From the NCBI GenBank assembly GCA_020741775.1, contig DYYG01000013.1:310001-374000 (forward strand): a DNA stretch of 64,000 nt, in the 5' to 3' direction. Each line of letters opens with the position of its first letter. Positions within the stretch are counted from its first letter, which is position 1. Below are positions 39,708 to 50,069 of the stretch, one piece after another. Below the pieces are notes generated by a model, which saw nothing but the letters and a program-made list of their open reading frames with translations, was not told the DNA's origin and did not search any database. Position numbers and translations under genes: made by a program. The DNA comes from Methylorubrum populi (GTDB lineage Bacteria; Pseudomonadota; Alphaproteobacteria; Rhizobiales; Beijerinckiaceae).

Positions 39708-41036
39708 ATGGAAGTCATGGAAGCTCCCGACGCCCTGGCAAACCCGCTCGATTCCCAGAGCCCCAGCATGACAGGGCCGGAGATCGCCGGGCCGGCACCA
39801 CGCCACCGCACCGTCGGCGTGAAGGTTGGTGAGGGTGACGGCGCGATCACCGTCGGCGGCGGTGCTCCGATCGTCGTGCAGTCGATGACCAACACCGACA
39901 CCGCCGACATCGACGCCACGGTCGCGCAGGTGGCCCAGCTCGCCCGGGTCGGCTCGGAGCTGGTGCGCATCACGGTCGATCGCGACGAGGCGGCGGCGGC
40001 GGTGCCGAAGATCCGCGAGCGGCTCGACCGCATCGGCGTGCATGTGCCGCTGGTGGGCGATTTCCATTATATCGGCCACAAGCTTCTCTCCGACCATCCG
40101 GCCTGCGCCGAGGCGCTGGCCAAGTACCGGATCAATCCGGGCAATGTCGGCTTCAAGGAGAAGAAGGACGTCCAGTTCTCGACCATCGTCGAGCAGGCGA
40201 TCAAGTACGGCAAGACGGTCCGCATCGGCGCGAACTGGGGCTCCCTCGACGGCGAGCTGCTGACGCACCTGATGGACGAGAACGCCAAGTCGCCGAAGCC
40301 CATCGATGCCCGCGCGGTGATGCGCGAGGCCATGGTGCAATCGGCGCTGACCTCCGCCGATCGCGCCGTCGCCCTCGGCCTGCCGAAGGACCGGATCATC
40401 CTGTCCGCGAAGGTTTCGGCGGTGCAGGATCTGATCGCGGTCTATCGCGAGGTGGCGCGGCGCTCGGATTACGCGATCCATCTCGGCCTGACCGAAGCCG
40501 GCATGGGCTCGAAGGGCATCGTTGCCGCCTCCGCCGCCATCGGCGTGCTGCTGCAGGAAGGCATCGGCGACACCATCCGCTACTCGCTGACGCCGGAGCC
40601 CGGCGGCGACCGCACCGTGGAGGTCAAGGCGGCGCAGGAACTCCTGCAGACCATGGGCTTCCGCACCTTCGTCCCGCTCGTGGCGGCCTGCCCGGGCTGT
40701 GGCCGGACGACCTCCACCACCTTCCAGGAACTGGCCCGCGACATCCAGAACTGGATCACCACCTCCATGCCGGAGTGGAAGAAGACCTATCCGGGGGTCG
40801 AGGGCCTGAACGTTGCGGTGATGGGCTGCATCGTCAACGGACCGGGCGAATCGAAGCATGCCGATATCGGCATCTCCCTGCCCGGCACCGGCGAGAGCCC
40901 GAGCGCCCCGGTCTTCATCGACGGCAAGAAGGCGATGACCCTGCGCGGCGCGACGCTGGCCAAGGATTTCGAGACCATCGTGATCGACTACATCGAGCGC
41001 CGCTTCGGCCAGGGCAAGCGCGACGCCGCCGAGTGA
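39708..41036 (+). CDS. ispG: 4-hydroxy-3-methylbut-2-enyl-diphosphate synthase
   Basis: 442 aa. Reductive step of the MEP isoprenoid pathway. The barrel domain has [15 protein letters not shown] near the start and [13 protein letters not shown]. The iron-sulfur ligands are in [11 protein letters not shown] and [13 protein letters not shown] 39708 has AAGG upstream; a TTG at 39690 is an alternative start. Isoprenoids feed hopanoids, carotenoids and the polyprenyl phosphate that the DprE-like cassette would need. Confidence 0.96.
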   Translation: MEVMEAPDALANPLDSQSPSMTGPEIAGPAPRHRTVGVKVGEGDGAITVGGGAPIVVQSMTNTDTADIDATVAQVAQLARVGSELVRITVDRDEAAAAVPKIRERLDRIGVHVPLVGDFHYIGHKLLSDHPACAEALAKYRINPGNVGFKEKKDVQFSTIVEQAIKYGKTVRIGANWGSLDGELLTHLMDENAKSPKPIDARAVMREAMVQSALTSADRAVALGLPKDRIILSAKVSAVQDLIAVYREVARRSDYAIHLGLTEAGMGSKGIVAASAAIGVLLQEGIGDTIRYSLTPEPGGDRTVEVKAAQELLQTMGFRTFVPLVAACPGCGRTTSTTFQELARDIQNWITTSMPEWKKTYPGVEGLNVAVMGCIVNGPGESKHADIGISLPGTGESPSAPVFIDGKKAMTLRGATLAKDFETIVIDYIERRFGQGKRDAAE

Positions 41037-41048
41037 GCCTGCCTGCGG

Positions 41049-41099
41049 GGTGGCCGCTCCCGACGCCCGCGTGGCGGCGGGGGACGGCCACCTTTCTCT
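41049..41099 (+). terminator. Probable terminator of ispG
   Basis: Arms GGTGGCCG (41049-41056) and CGGCCACC (41085-41092), with further GC pairing inside the loop, followed by TTTCTCTT. It lies 13 bp after the ispG stop. The remaining gap to kup (41100-41325) shows no gene. Confidence 0.6.
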
Positions 41100-41325
41100 T
41101 TCAGGAACTGGCCCGACCCTGCGAGCCTGCCGCCCGCCTGGATCGCCGTGGGGTTCGGATCGCGTCCGAAAGGTTGCCTCCGGATTGTCTGAAAGGACGG
41201 CGCGCTGGCCGTTTTGAAGGTGCCGCGCGTCTTGCCGCGCATCGATCCGCATCTTCGACGCATTCCCTTCATGCGGCTCCGGCACATCTGGCCGGACGAC
41301 GCGCGAGCCCAGGCACGCCTGCCCT

Positions 41326-43347
41326 ATGACCCAGCCTGAAAGCCCAGTTCCCGCCGGATCGGGTTCCGCCGGTTCCAGCTTGCCGGACGACCGGACCGCC
41401 GCCCCCGCGACCGGCCCGGCGCCCGGCGAGGGAGGCCCGGTCACGGCCTCGGCGGGGGCGCACGACGCGACCCAGGAAGAGGCGCACGGCCACGCCAAGA
41501 CCGGCTTCTGGGCGCTGGCGATCGGTTCGGTCGGCGTCGTCTACGGCGATATCGGCACCAGCCCGCTCTACGCCTTCCGCGAGGCGCTGGCTCCTGCGCG
41601 CACCGACGGAATCCTGCTGCCGGAGGAGGTGATCGGCACCGCCTCGCTGATCATCTGGGCGCTGCTGCTGATCGTGACGATCAAGTACGTCGCGATCCTG
41701 CTGCGGATGGACAACAATGGCGAGGGCGGCATCCTCTCGCTGATGGCCCAGGCCCGCCACGCGCTGGGCGGCTCGAAGATCGTGTTCATGCTGGGGCTCC
41801 TGGGAGCCTCGCTGTTCTACGGCGATTCCGTCATCACGCCCGCGATCTCGGTGCTCTCGGCGGTGGAGGGCCTGAAGCTCGTCACCCCCGCCTTCGACGA
41901 TTACGTGCTGCCGATCACGGTGGCGATCATCGTCGGGCTATTCGCGGTCCAGAGCCACGGCACCGCCCGGGTCGCGACCTTCTTCGGCCCGGCCATGGTG
42001 GTGTGGTTCCTGTCGATGGCGGCGGCGGCTTTGCCCCACATCGCCGGCAATCCGGGCGTGCTCGCCGCCTTCAATCCCTGGTACGCGGTGCATTACCTGC
42101 TCGGCCACGGCACCGGCGCGCTGGTCGCCTTGGGAGCCGTGTTCCTGGCGGTGACCGGAGCCGAGGCCCTGTTCGCCGATCTCGGCCATTTCGGGCGACG
42201 CCCGATCCAGGTGGCGTGGCTCGGCCTCGTCGCGCCGAGCCTCGTCCTCAACTATCTCGGCCAGACCGCCCTCGTGCTGGCCAAGCCGGAGACGACCGAC
42301 CCGTTCTACCAGCTCGTGCCGGAATGGGGCCTGATCCCCATGGTGCTGCTGGCCACCCTCGCCACCGTCACGGCGAGTCAGGCGGTGATCACCGGTGCCT
42401 TCTCCCTGTCGCGGCAGGCGATCCAGCTCGGCATGCTGCCGCGCATGGAGATCCGCCACACCTCGGAGGCGCATTCGGGCCAGATCTATCTGCCGCAGAT
42501 CAACACCCTGCTCGGCCTCGGCGTCGTGGTGCTGGCGGTGACCTTCCGCTCATCCTCGGCGCTCGCCTCCGCCTACGGCATCGCCGTGACCGGTACGATG
42601 CTGCTCACCGCCAGCATGGCCTATGTGGTGCTGTGGAAGGTCGTGCGCCTCGCCCCGCTCGTCGCGGCGGCGGTGCTGATGCCCTTCATCGTGCTCGAAT
42701 TCCTGTTCCTGCTCTCGAACCTGCTGAAGATCCACGAGGGCGGTTACGTGCCGCTGATGCTGGCCGGCGGCCTGATGCTGATGATGTGGACCTGGGTGCG
42801 CGGCGTCACCATCCTGTTCAACAAGACCCGCAAGACCGACGTGCCGCTGATCGAGCTCGTCGGCATGCTGGAGAAGAGCACTTCCTACCAGCGGGTGAAG
42901 GGCACTGCGGTCTTCCTCACCAGCGATCCGGAGATCGCCCCCGCCGCGCTCCTGCACAACATGAAGCACAACAAGGTGATCCACGAGAAGAACGTGGTGC
43001 TCACCGTCGAGACCATGGACCGGCCTCGTGTCCCCCTGGCCGAGCGGGTGCGCATCGCGCCGGTGGGCTTCGGCTTCTACCGGGTGGTGATGCGCTTCGG
43101 CTTCATGGAGACGCCCAACATCCCGCGCACCCTGGCGCTGCTCAAGCGCGAGGGCTTCAAGTTCGACATCATGTCGACCTCGTTCTTCCTGTCGCGCCGC
43201 TCGATTCGCCCGGCCGCCCATTCCGGTATGCCGCTCTGGCAGGACCGGATCTTCATCACCCTGGCCAAGAACGCCAACGACGCGACGGACTTCTTCCAGA
43301 TCCCGACCGGCCGCGTCGTCGAGGTCGGCACCCAGGTGACGGTCTAA
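41326..43347 (+). CDS. kup: Potassium transporter Kup
   Basis: 673 aa. Proton-coupled potassium uptake, inner membrane. A polar leader of about 55 residues is followed by the family signature [19 protein letters not shown] (about 65-83), then about 12 transmembrane helices including GALFLSL-type blocks such as [24 protein letters not shown]. The C-terminal cytoplasmic domain (about 500-673) contains [23 protein letters not shown]. The long Ala/Gly/Pro-rich leader is unusual in length. Confidence 0.96.
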   Translation: MTQPESPVPAGSGSAGSSLPDDRTAAPATGPAPGEGGPVTASAGAHDATQEEAHGHAKTGFWALAIGSVGVVYGDIGTSPLYAFREALAPARTDGILLPEEVIGTASLIIWALLLIVTIKYVAILLRMDNNGEGGILSLMAQARHALGGSKIVFMLGLLGASLFYGDSVITPAISVLSAVEGLKLVTPAFDDYVLPITVAIIVGLFAVQSHGTARVATFFGPAMVVWFLSMAAAALPHIAGNPGVLAAFNPWYAVHYLLGHGTGALVALGAVFLAVTGAEALFADLGHFGRRPIQVAWLGLVAPSLVLNYLGQTALVLAKPETTDPFYQLVPEWGLIPMVLLATLATVTASQAVITGAFSLSRQAIQLGMLPRMEIRHTSEAHSGQIYLPQINTLLGLGVVVLAVTFRSSSALASAYGIAVTGTMLLTASMAYVVLWKVVRLAPLVAAAVLMPFIVLEFLFLLSNLLKIHEGGYVPLMLAGGLMLMMWTWVRGVTILFNKTRKTDVPLIELVGMLEKSTSYQRVKGTAVFLTSDPEIAPAALLHNMKHNKVIHEKNVVLTVETMDRPRVPLAERVRIAPVGFGFYRVVMRFGFMETPNIPRTLALLKREGFKFDIMSTSFFLSRRSIRPAAHSGMPLWQDRIFITLAKNANDATDFFQIPTGRVVEVGTQVTV

Positions 43348-43910
43348 GGCGCTCTCTACCGAAGGGGTGCCGGTTCGGCGGAAGAGCGCGCGTTAAGACA
43401 AGGGCTTGGAACCCTCGACACGTCCCAAGGGCCGGAGACGGCCTTCGGGACCGACGCTCGCCGATCACGTGAGATCGGGTGCCTTCCGAAGAACTGCGAG
43501 GCCGCCTTGTCGTCCCGTGCTGAACACGAGAGGCGATGATCGTGCCGGGGCGATTGAGCCAAACAGGCTTCGAGCGATCCGGTCTTGAGCCGCCCCTGCG
43601 CGGTCGCGGCGGCTGCTGTTCCCGGTTCGGCCAGCGGACATTCGCACGGTGGGGGCCGAGCCAGGCTCCCGCAAAGGCGGTGCCTGCCCTTCACATTCAA
43701 CGAAAGATTGTGCGCGATTCTGTTGCCTGATGGCTACAGGGCGTTGATTTGCGCGCGACCGACTTGCGGCACCAAAGAGTGAGTCGTACCCCTGGACTCA
43801 CGAAAAGCAAGTAACACCAACACTTTAGCATAATTCCAAACAACCGGCCTGCCCTGTTCCGCCTCGTCTGCGGAGGCTGTCGGCTGCGTTGGAGACATGG
43901 GGTCGAAGTG
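43348..43910. other. 563-bp intergenic region before the siderophore receptor
   Basis: No convincing gene. An inverted repeat GCGCTCT/AGAGCGC (43349-43355 and 43383-43389) just after kup could aid termination, but has no T run. The part from about 43775 to 43850 is markedly more AT-rich and holds the iron-box-like motif described separately, so it is probably the receptor promoter. Confidence 0.5.
43824..43840. promoter_or_regulatory. Candidate Irr-type iron control element before the siderophore receptor
   Basis: TTTAGCATAATTCCAAA matches the palindrome TTTAGAA-N3-TTCTAAA (my recollection of the rhizobial iron control element) at 12 of 14 defined positions. It lies 70 bp before the receptor ATG in an AT-rich patch. 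The consensus is recalled, not checked. Confidence 0.45.
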
Positions 43911-46145
43911 ATGAGGCCGGTTCACTCTCTCGTCGGCGTCCGCAGCCTGCGGACGATGGTCCTGGCGGGTGCCTCGCTGATGGCTCTGACGGCCGGCGCC
44001 ACCGCGCAGCAGGCCTCGACCCGTCTGGAGGAACTGTCCGTCGAGGGCAGCGGCCGGGGCGCGGCGGCGACCGGTGGCCAGACCGCACAGCGCGGTGCGG
44101 ATGGGCGCGCGGCGCCCGAGGATCCCCGCGGACCGGTCGCGGGCTATGTCGCCACCCGCTCGGTAACCGCGACCAAGACCAATACGCCGCTGATCGAGAC
44201 CCCGCAGGCGATCACCGTGATCGGCCGTGAGCAGATCGACGCGCAGGGCGCGCAGACGCTGACCCAGGCGACGCAATACACCGCCGGCATCTATTCCGGT
44301 GTCTATGGCGCCGATGAGCGGGTGGATTTCTTCACCCTGCGCGGTTTCGTGGCGAGCGACTACGGCATCTACAAGGACGGCCTGCAGCTCCTGAATTACG
44401 GCTTCGGCACGCTCAAGACCGAGACCTTCGGTTTGGAGCGGATCGAGGTGCTGCGCGGCCCCGCCGCCGTGCTGTTCGGCGCCGGCAATCCCGGCGGCAT
44501 CGTCAACCAGATCACCAAGCGCCCGACGCTGACGCCGTTCGGCTATGTCGAGATTGCTGGCGGCTCGTTCGGACAGGTCTATGGCGCCTTCGACGTTGGC
44601 GGCCCGGCCGACGATTCGGGCCACCTGTTCTATCGCCTCACCGGCATCGGCCGGCAGGGCGGCACCCAGGTCGATGGGGCGGATTCGGATCGCGCCTACA
44701 TCGCACCCGCCTTCACGTGGCGGCCGGATGCGGGCACCTCGTTCACGGTGCTGACGAGCTACCAGCGCGACGCGAGCGCGGTTACCGCGAACTTCCTGCC
44801 CTATTCCGGCACCGTGCGGCCGAACCTGAGCGGCCTGCGCATCGACCGCTCCCTCAACGTGGGTGATCCGCGCATCAACAGCTTCCAGCGCGAGCAGGTT
44901 TTCGCCGGCTACGAGTTCGAGCACGCGATCAACGACGTGTGGACCATCCGCCAGAACTTCCGCTACTCGTTCAGTGACGCCACCCAGAATTCGTATATCG
45001 GCCAGATCGGTTACGCCGATGCGGCGCAGACCCAGCTCGCCCGCTACCAGTTCCAGTACAGCGACAAGGTCAGCCTGTTCCAGGTCGACAACCAGGCCGA
45101 AGCCCGTTTCTTTGACGGCTACTTCCGCCACGACCTGCTGCTCGGCATCGACTACAAGAACTACTCGCTCTACGACAACCAGGCTTCGCTCTTTCCCGGG
45201 CCCAATCTCAGCATCCTCAACCCGGTCTACGGGCAGATCGTCGGCCGGCCCCTGCCCTATCAGGTCGACGTCAACAGCTTCCAGCAGCTCGGCTTCTACG
45301 CCCAGGACCAGATCAAGCTCACCGACCGCCTGAGCCTGATCGGCGGCCTGCGCTACGACATTGCCGAGAGCGACGTGCTGAAGAAGCTCGCGCCGAGTAC
45401 GAGCACGTCCCGAACGGACACGGCGCTCACCGGCCGCATCGCGCTGCTCTATAATTTCGATCCGGGCATTGCCCCTTATGTCGCCTACTCGACCTCGTTC
45501 CAGCCGCAGATCGGCCCGGACGCGATCACCGGGGCAGCCCTCGTGCCGGATCGGGGCGAGCAGATCGAGGTCGGCGTCAAGATCGAGCCGGTCGGCGAGC
45601 GCTTCTCGCTCAACATCGCCGCCTTCGACCTCGTGCGGGACAACCCACCCTTCCCGGTCCTGATCGGCTTCGGCAACACCCAGCTCGGCACCGTGCGCTC
45701 GCGCGGCATCGAAGGGCAGCTCGTCGCCTCCCTCGCCGAGGGCCTGAACGTCGTCGCGGCGGTGACCCACTACGACCTCGAATACACCAAGGTCCGCGAT
45801 ACCGCCCTGGCCGACCTTGTCGGCAAGACGCCGACCAACGTCCCGGAGACCTTCGCCTCGGTCTTTGCCGATTACACGATCCCGTTCGGCGATTGGCGCG
45901 GCTTCGGCTTCGGCGGTGGCGTGCGCTATGTCGGGCGCTCCTACGCCGACCAGCTCAACAATCTGAAGGTGCCCGATTACGTCCTGTTCGACGCGACCGT
46001 GCATTACAACTGGGACCGCTGGCGCATGGCGATCACCGCCGCCAATCTCGGCGACCGCCGCTTCGTCACCTCCTGCCAATCGGCTAATTCTTGCTTCTAC
46101 GGCGAGGCCCGCCGGGTGCTGGCGAGCGTGAGCTACCGGTGGTGA
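43911..46145 (+). CDS. TonB-dependent siderophore receptor (FhuA-like)
   Basis: 744 aa outer-membrane receptor. A signal peptide (LAGASLMALTAGATAQQ, cleavage near 33) is followed by a TonB-box-like EELSVEG, then the plug domain (about 90-215) with TPQAITVIGREQID, RGFVASDYGIYKDGL and ERIEVLRGPAAVLFGAGNPGGIVNQITKRP. A 22-strand barrel follows, ending in Tyr-Arg-Trp. The late Cys pair TSCQSANSCFYGE is typical of FhuA/FoxA-type hydroxamate-siderophore receptors. The ligand is inferred to be a ferric hydroxamate. It would be energised by the exbB-exbD-tonB system at 9-11 kb. Confidence 0.92.
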   Translation: MRPVHSLVGVRSLRTMVLAGASLMALTAGATAQQASTRLEELSVEGSGRGAAATGGQTAQRGADGRAAPEDPRGPVAGYVATRSVTATKTNTPLIETPQAITVIGREQIDAQGAQTLTQATQYTAGIYSGVYGADERVDFFTLRGFVASDYGIYKDGLQLLNYGFGTLKTETFGLERIEVLRGPAAVLFGAGNPGGIVNQITKRPTLTPFGYVEIAGGSFGQVYGAFDVGGPADDSGHLFYRLTGIGRQGGTQVDGADSDRAYIAPAFTWRPDAGTSFTVLTSYQRDASAVTANFLPYSGTVRPNLSGLRIDRSLNVGDPRINSFQREQVFAGYEFEHAINDVWTIRQNFRYSFSDATQNSYIGQIGYADAAQTQLARYQFQYSDKVSLFQVDNQAEARFFDGYFRHDLLLGIDYKNYSLYDNQASLFPGPNLSILNPVYGQIVGRPLPYQVDVNSFQQLGFYAQDQIKLTDRLSLIGGLRYDIAESDVLKKLAPSTSTSRTDTALTGRIALLYNFDPGIAPYVAYSTSFQPQIGPDAITGAALVPDRGEQIEVGVKIEPVGERFSLNIAAFDLVRDNPPFPVLIGFGNTQLGTVRSRGIEGQLVASLAEGLNVVAAVTHYDLEYTKVRDTALADLVGKTPTNVPETFASVFADYTIPFGDWRGFGFGGGVRYVGRSYADQLNNLKVPDYVLFDATVHYNWDRWRMAITAANLGDRRFVTSCQSANSCFYGEARRVLASVSYRW

Positions 46146-46261
46146 GACGCCGCAGGGCCCCGTCAGGGCCTTGCACGCGCTTGGAGGGAGCGGGCGACCG
46201 GACTATTTCGGTGTTCCTAAGCGGATCATGAGAGTCCGCTCCTGAGGAACGCCGAAACGCC

Positions 46262-46732
46262 ATGACCGTCCGCCCCCTCATCGCCGCCCTCCTGATCGGC
46301 GGCCTCGCCTGGCCGGTTTCGGCGCAGGAAACCGCCCCGCCGCCGGCGCAGGAGGCTCCGAAGGACGCCGCGCCGCCCCGGCCGATCCGCAACGCGCCGA
46401 ACCCGCGGGCGCTGGAATTCGCCGCCTACATCTTCTCGGCGGTCAATGTCTGCGGCTACCAGCTCGGCACGCCTCAATTCGAGGCGCTGCTGGCCAAGCA
46501 GAACACGACCCTGGCGGATGTGAGCCCGCGCGGGCCGTTCGGCGGCCGGGTCATGGGCATCTTCTCGCTGATGTCCAACCAGATGAACCTCAACCGCGAG
46601 CAATCCTGCCTCGCGGTGGCCGGCGAGTACGGGCCGGAGGGCAGCGTCGCCAAGAACGTGCTGCTGCCGCCGGGTTCGGGCGAGGCGCCCGCCGCGCCGG
46701 ACGCGCCTGGAAGCAAGCCGGCTCAGCCATAG
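46262..46732 (+). CDS. Secreted hypothetical protein
   Basis: 156 aa. Signal peptide (LIAALLIGGLAWPVSAQE) followed by a Pro/Ala-rich stretch to about 48, a compact region with two Cys (VNVCGYQLG, EQSCLAVAGEYG) and a Pro/Ala/Gly-rich tail. No family recognised. It follows the receptor by 116 bp on the same strand. Confidence 0.6.
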   Translation: MTVRPLIAALLIGGLAWPVSAQETAPPPAQEAPKDAAPPRPIRNAPNPRALEFAAYIFSAVNVCGYQLGTPQFEALLAKQNTTLADVSPRGPFGGRVMGIFSLMSNQMNLNREQSCLAVAGEYGPEGSVAKNVLLPPGSGEAPAAPDAPGSKPAQP

Positions 46733-46766
46733 GTTCTCCTGCACCGCAGCAGGAGAGCCGTTTTCC

Positions 46767-47669
46767 ATGGGTGAGGCGCCAAAGGCCGGTCACGGCCGCT
46801 ATCCCTACAGCGCCCTCCCGCAACGGCCGCTCTACGATTGGCCGGGCGGGCGGCGCCTCGCGGTCTATGTGGCGCTCAACCTCGAGACCTTCGCCTTCGG
46901 GGAGGGCCTCGGGGCCGAGCTCGCGCCGGGCGGTCCGCAGCCGGACGTGCTGAATTATTCCTGGCGCGACTGGGGCAACCGGGTCGGTGCCTTCCGCCTG
47001 CTCGACCTGTTCGCCGAGCTCGGGATGCCGGCGGCGATCCTCGCCAACAGCCGCCTCTACGCCGATTGCCCCGGCTTGATGGAGACGGTGCGCGCCCAGG
47101 GCCGAACCCTCGGGCACGAGATCGTCGCGCATGGGCGCAGCAATGCCGAGCGTCAGGGCGATTGCGACGAGGCCGCCGAACGCGCCTTGATCGCCGAGGC
47201 GACCGCCGTGATGACCGCTGAGGAGGGCGCCGCCCCGCAAGGCTGGCTCGGTCCCTGGATCTCGCAATCGCACCACACGCCCGATCTGCTGGCCGAGGCC
47301 GGCTACGATTACCTGCTCGACTGGGCGCATGACGACCAGCCGATCCGCTTCGCCACCCGGAACGGGCGGGGCATTCTCTCCGTGCCCTATCCGCAGGAGC
47401 TCAACGACATTCCCGCGATCATCGCCCGCAAACGGTCGGGCCGGGACTTCGCGGAGATGATCCTCGATGCCTTCGAGGAGATGGGCCGCGCCTCGCGCCA
47501 GGCGCCTCTGGTGATGGGCATTGCCTTGCACCCCTACATCGTCGGCCAGCCGCACCGGCTCGCCCCGCTGCGCCGGGCCCTCTCACGCATCGCCGAGGCG
47601 CGCGACAGCGTCTGGATCACCACGCCCGGCGCCATCGCCCGTCATGTCGCGGCCCTGCCGGGCGCCTGA
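46767..47669 (+). CDS. Polysaccharide deacetylase family protein (NodB-like)
   Basis: 300 aa, cytoplasmic (no signal peptide). The NodB barrel is seen from about 70: GAFRLLDLFAELGMPAAILANS, GHEIVAHGRSN (motif 2 with His), then GPWISQSHHTPDLLAEAGYDYLLDWAHDD and LVMGIALHPYIVGQPHR. This arrangement is closer to the PuuE/allantoinase-like members than to secreted chitin deacetylases, so the substrate may be a small amide rather than a polysaccharide. 139 bp upstream of hisC. Confidence 0.82.
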   Translation: MGEAPKAGHGRYPYSALPQRPLYDWPGGRRLAVYVALNLETFAFGEGLGAELAPGGPQPDVLNYSWRDWGNRVGAFRLLDLFAELGMPAAILANSRLYADCPGLMETVRAQGRTLGHEIVAHGRSNAERQGDCDEAAERALIAEATAVMTAEEGAAPQGWLGPWISQSHHTPDLLAEAGYDYLLDWAHDDQPIRFATRNGRGILSVPYPQELNDIPAIIARKRSGRDFAEMILDAFEEMGRASRQAPLVMGIALHPYIVGQPHRLAPLRRALSRIAEARDSVWITTPGAIARHVAALPGA

Positions 47670-47807
47670 GACTTCTCATCCGCCGAGCCGGAAAGCGGCC
47701 GCTGACGCTTGAGGTTGGACAGGAAACGCGGCTCCCCCCTTGCGCGAAATGCTGTAGAGGGACGACCGGACCCTTTGTCGTCCGTCCTGACTCGTTGGCC
47801 CTGGCCC

Positions 47808-48926
47808 ATGTCCGCATCCGAATCCACCCTTCGCCCCCAGCCCCGCCCCGGCGTGCTCGCCATCGAGGCCTATGTGCCCGGCAAGAGCGCCGCGCCGGGT
47901 GTGGCGAAGATCCATAAGCTCTCCTCCAACGAGACGCCGCTCGGCCCGAGCCCCCGTGCCGTCGAGGCCCTTCAGGCGGAGGCCGCCACCCTCGCGCTGT
48001 ATCCGGACGGCAGCGCGACGCGCCTGCGCACGGCGATCGCCACCCGCTACGGCCTGGATCCGGCCCGCATCGTCTGCGGCGCGGGCTCGGACGAGTTGCT
48101 CACCCTGCTGGCGCTGGCCTTCGTCGGCCCCGGCGACGAGGGCATCTTCTGCGCGCACGGCTTCCTCGTGTACCGCATCGCCATCCTCACGGCGGGCGGC
48201 ACGCCGGTGGTGGCGCCGGAGACGAACCTTACGGCGGATGTCGATGCGATCCTCGCCGCGGTGACGCCGCGCACCCGGATCGTCTATCTCGCCAATCCCA
48301 ACAACCCGACCGGCACCTACCTGCCGTTCGAGGAGGTGCGCCGCCTCCATGCCGGCCTCCCCGGCAACGTGCTTTTGGTGCTCGACGGGGCCTACGCCGA
48401 ATACGTGCGCGCCAACGATTACACCGCCGGGCTCGAACTGGCGCTCGAAGCGCCGAATGTCGTGATGACCCGCACCTTCTCGAAGATCCACGGGCTCGCG
48501 GCGCAGCGCATCGGCTGGATGGTCGGGCCCGAGGCGGTGGTGGATGCGCTCAACCGCATCCGCGGGCCGTTCAACGTCTCGGCCGGCGCCATCGCCGCCG
48601 GGGCGGCGGCGATTGCCGATGAGGCCCATGTCGCGGCAGCGGTGGCCCATAACGACCAGTGGCTCGCTTGGCTCACCCGCGAGGTCGAGGCGCTGGGGCT
48701 GAGCGTAACGCCGAGCGTCGGCAACTTCCTGCTCGTCCACTTCTCGGATGCTCCCGGCCGCACGGCGGCGGAGGCGGATGCGCATCTGACCCAAGCCGGG
48801 GTGATCGTGCGCCGCGTCAGCTCCTACGGCCTGCCCCATGCCCTCCGGGTGACGGTCGGCGGCGAAGAGGCCAACCGCGCCTTCGTCGGCGCGCTGGCCG
48901 GCTTCCTCAGCGGAGACAGAACGTGA
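47808..48926 (+). CDS. hisC: Histidinol-phosphate / aromatic aminotransferase
   Basis: 372 aa, fold-type I PLP enzyme. [13 protein letters not shown] near the N-terminus, [20 protein letters not shown], the PLP Lys in [17 protein letters not shown] (about 230) and an Arg in the C-terminal [12 protein letters not shown]. Its stop overlaps the tyrC GTG by four bases, so coupling to prephenate/arogenate dehydrogenase points to a role in both histidine and tyrosine/phenylalanine synthesis. Confidence 0.92.
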   Translation: MSASESTLRPQPRPGVLAIEAYVPGKSAAPGVAKIHKLSSNETPLGPSPRAVEALQAEAATLALYPDGSATRLRTAIATRYGLDPARIVCGAGSDELLTLLALAFVGPGDEGIFCAHGFLVYRIAILTAGGTPVVAPETNLTADVDAILAAVTPRTRIVYLANPNNPTGTYLPFEEVRRLHAGLPGNVLLVLDGAYAEYVRANDYTAGLELALEAPNVVMTRTFSKIHGLAAQRIGWMVGPEAVVDALNRIRGPFNVSAGAIAAGAAAIADEAHVAAAVAHNDQWLAWLTREVEALGLSVTPSVGNFLLVHFSDAPGRTAAEADAHLTQAGVIVRRVSSYGLPHALRVTVGGEEANRAFVGALAGFLSGDRT

Positions 48927-50053
48927 GCGAGGCCCTTCCCCGCCTCGCCATCCTCGGCCTCGGCCTGATCGGCTCCTCGATCGCCCGCGGGGCGCGGGCC
49001 TATGGGCTCGCCCGCGAGATCGTGGCGATCGATCGTGACCCTCAGGTGGTCGAGCGGGTGAAGGCCCTGGAGCTGGCCGAGCTGGCGAGCACCGAGGCGG
49101 CGGCGGTGGCGGGGGCCGACCTCGTGATCCTCTGCGTTCCGGTCGGCGCCATCGGTGATGTGGCGGCGCAGATCGCGCCGCATCTCAAGCCCGGCGCCGT
49201 CGTCTCCGATGTCGGCTCCGTCAAGGCTGCGGTGGTGGCGTCGGTGACGCCGCACCTGTCGGACGACAACCCGTTCGTACCGGCCCATCCGGTGGCCGGC
49301 ACCGAGTATTCCGGTCCGGATTCCGGCTTCGCCACCCTGTTCGGTAATCGCTGGTGCATCCTCACCCCGGCGGAGGGCACGGACGAGGCGGCTGTGGAGC
49401 GGGTGCGGGGTCTCTGGCAGGGCTTGGGTGCCATCGTCGAGACGATGACGCCCGAGCATCACGACCTCGTGCTTGCCATCACCAGCCATGTGCCGCACCT
49501 GATCGCCTACAACATCGTCGGCACGGCCGCCGATCTCGAGGAGGTCACGCAGTCGGAGGTCATCAAGTTCTCCGCCGGCGGCTTTCGCGACTTCACCCGC
49601 ATCGCCGCCTCCGATCCGACCATGTGGCGCGACATCTTCCTGACCAACCGCGACGCGGTGCTGGAGATGCTCGGGCGCTTCAACGAAGATCTCTCCGCCC
49701 TGTCGCGGGCGATCCGCTGGGGCGATGGCGAGGCGCTGCACGAGCTGTTCACCCGCACCCGAGCAATCCGCCGGGGCATCGTCGCCATGGGGCAGGAAAC
49801 GGCAGCGCCGGATTTCGGTCGGGCGCGGGTCGAGGCACCGAGCACCGAGACAAGCCATCGCCTCGTGGAAGTGAAGCCCAGCGAGCCGTCCCAGACGTTC
49901 TCGAAAGAAAGCCTGCCGAAATATCGGATATTCTCCGAAGGGAAATTGCTCTTCCAGGCTTCCTACAAGCCCAGTGATGCATGGGCAGAGAAGCTATGGG
50001 TGCAGAAATTCAACATCCCCTCCGCCGATAAATTCACCGAAACCGAACGCTGA
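48923..50053 (+). CDS. tyrC: Prephenate/arogenate dehydrogenase with unusual C-terminal extension
   Basis: 376 aa. NAD-binding start [18 protein letters not shown] (8-25) and the family blocks [26 protein letters not shown] and [12 protein letters not shown]. The dehydrogenase part ends around residue 300 ([16 protein letters not shown]), the usual length. Residues 301-376 (bases 49823-50050) are an extra charged segment with [20 protein letters not shown] and [11 protein letters not shown]; its codons are less GC-rich. The GTG start overlaps the hisC stop. Confidence 0.92.
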   Translation: MSEALPRLAILGLGLIGSSIARGARAYGLAREIVAIDRDPQVVERVKALELAELASTEAAAVAGADLVILCVPVGAIGDVAAQIAPHLKPGAVVSDVGSVKAAVVASVTPHLSDDNPFVPAHPVAGTEYSGPDSGFATLFGNRWCILTPAEGTDEAAVERVRGLWQGLGAIVETMTPEHHDLVLAITSHVPHLIAYNIVGTAADLEEVTQSEVIKFSAGGFRDFTRIAASDPTMWRDIFLTNRDAVLEMLGRFNEDLSALSRAIRWGDGEALHELFTRTRAIRRGIVAMGQETAAPDFGRARVEAPSTETSHRLVEVKPSEPSQTFSKESLPKYRIFSEGKLLFQASYKPSDAWAEKLWVQKFNIPSADKFTETER

Positions 50054-50069
50054 GAGGAAAGACGCCGCG

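Noticed and set aside
43461..43478. CACGTG-centred imperfect palindrome after kup as a third parS
   Set aside because: Only the CACGTG core matches; the flanking TTT/AAA bases of parS are missing.
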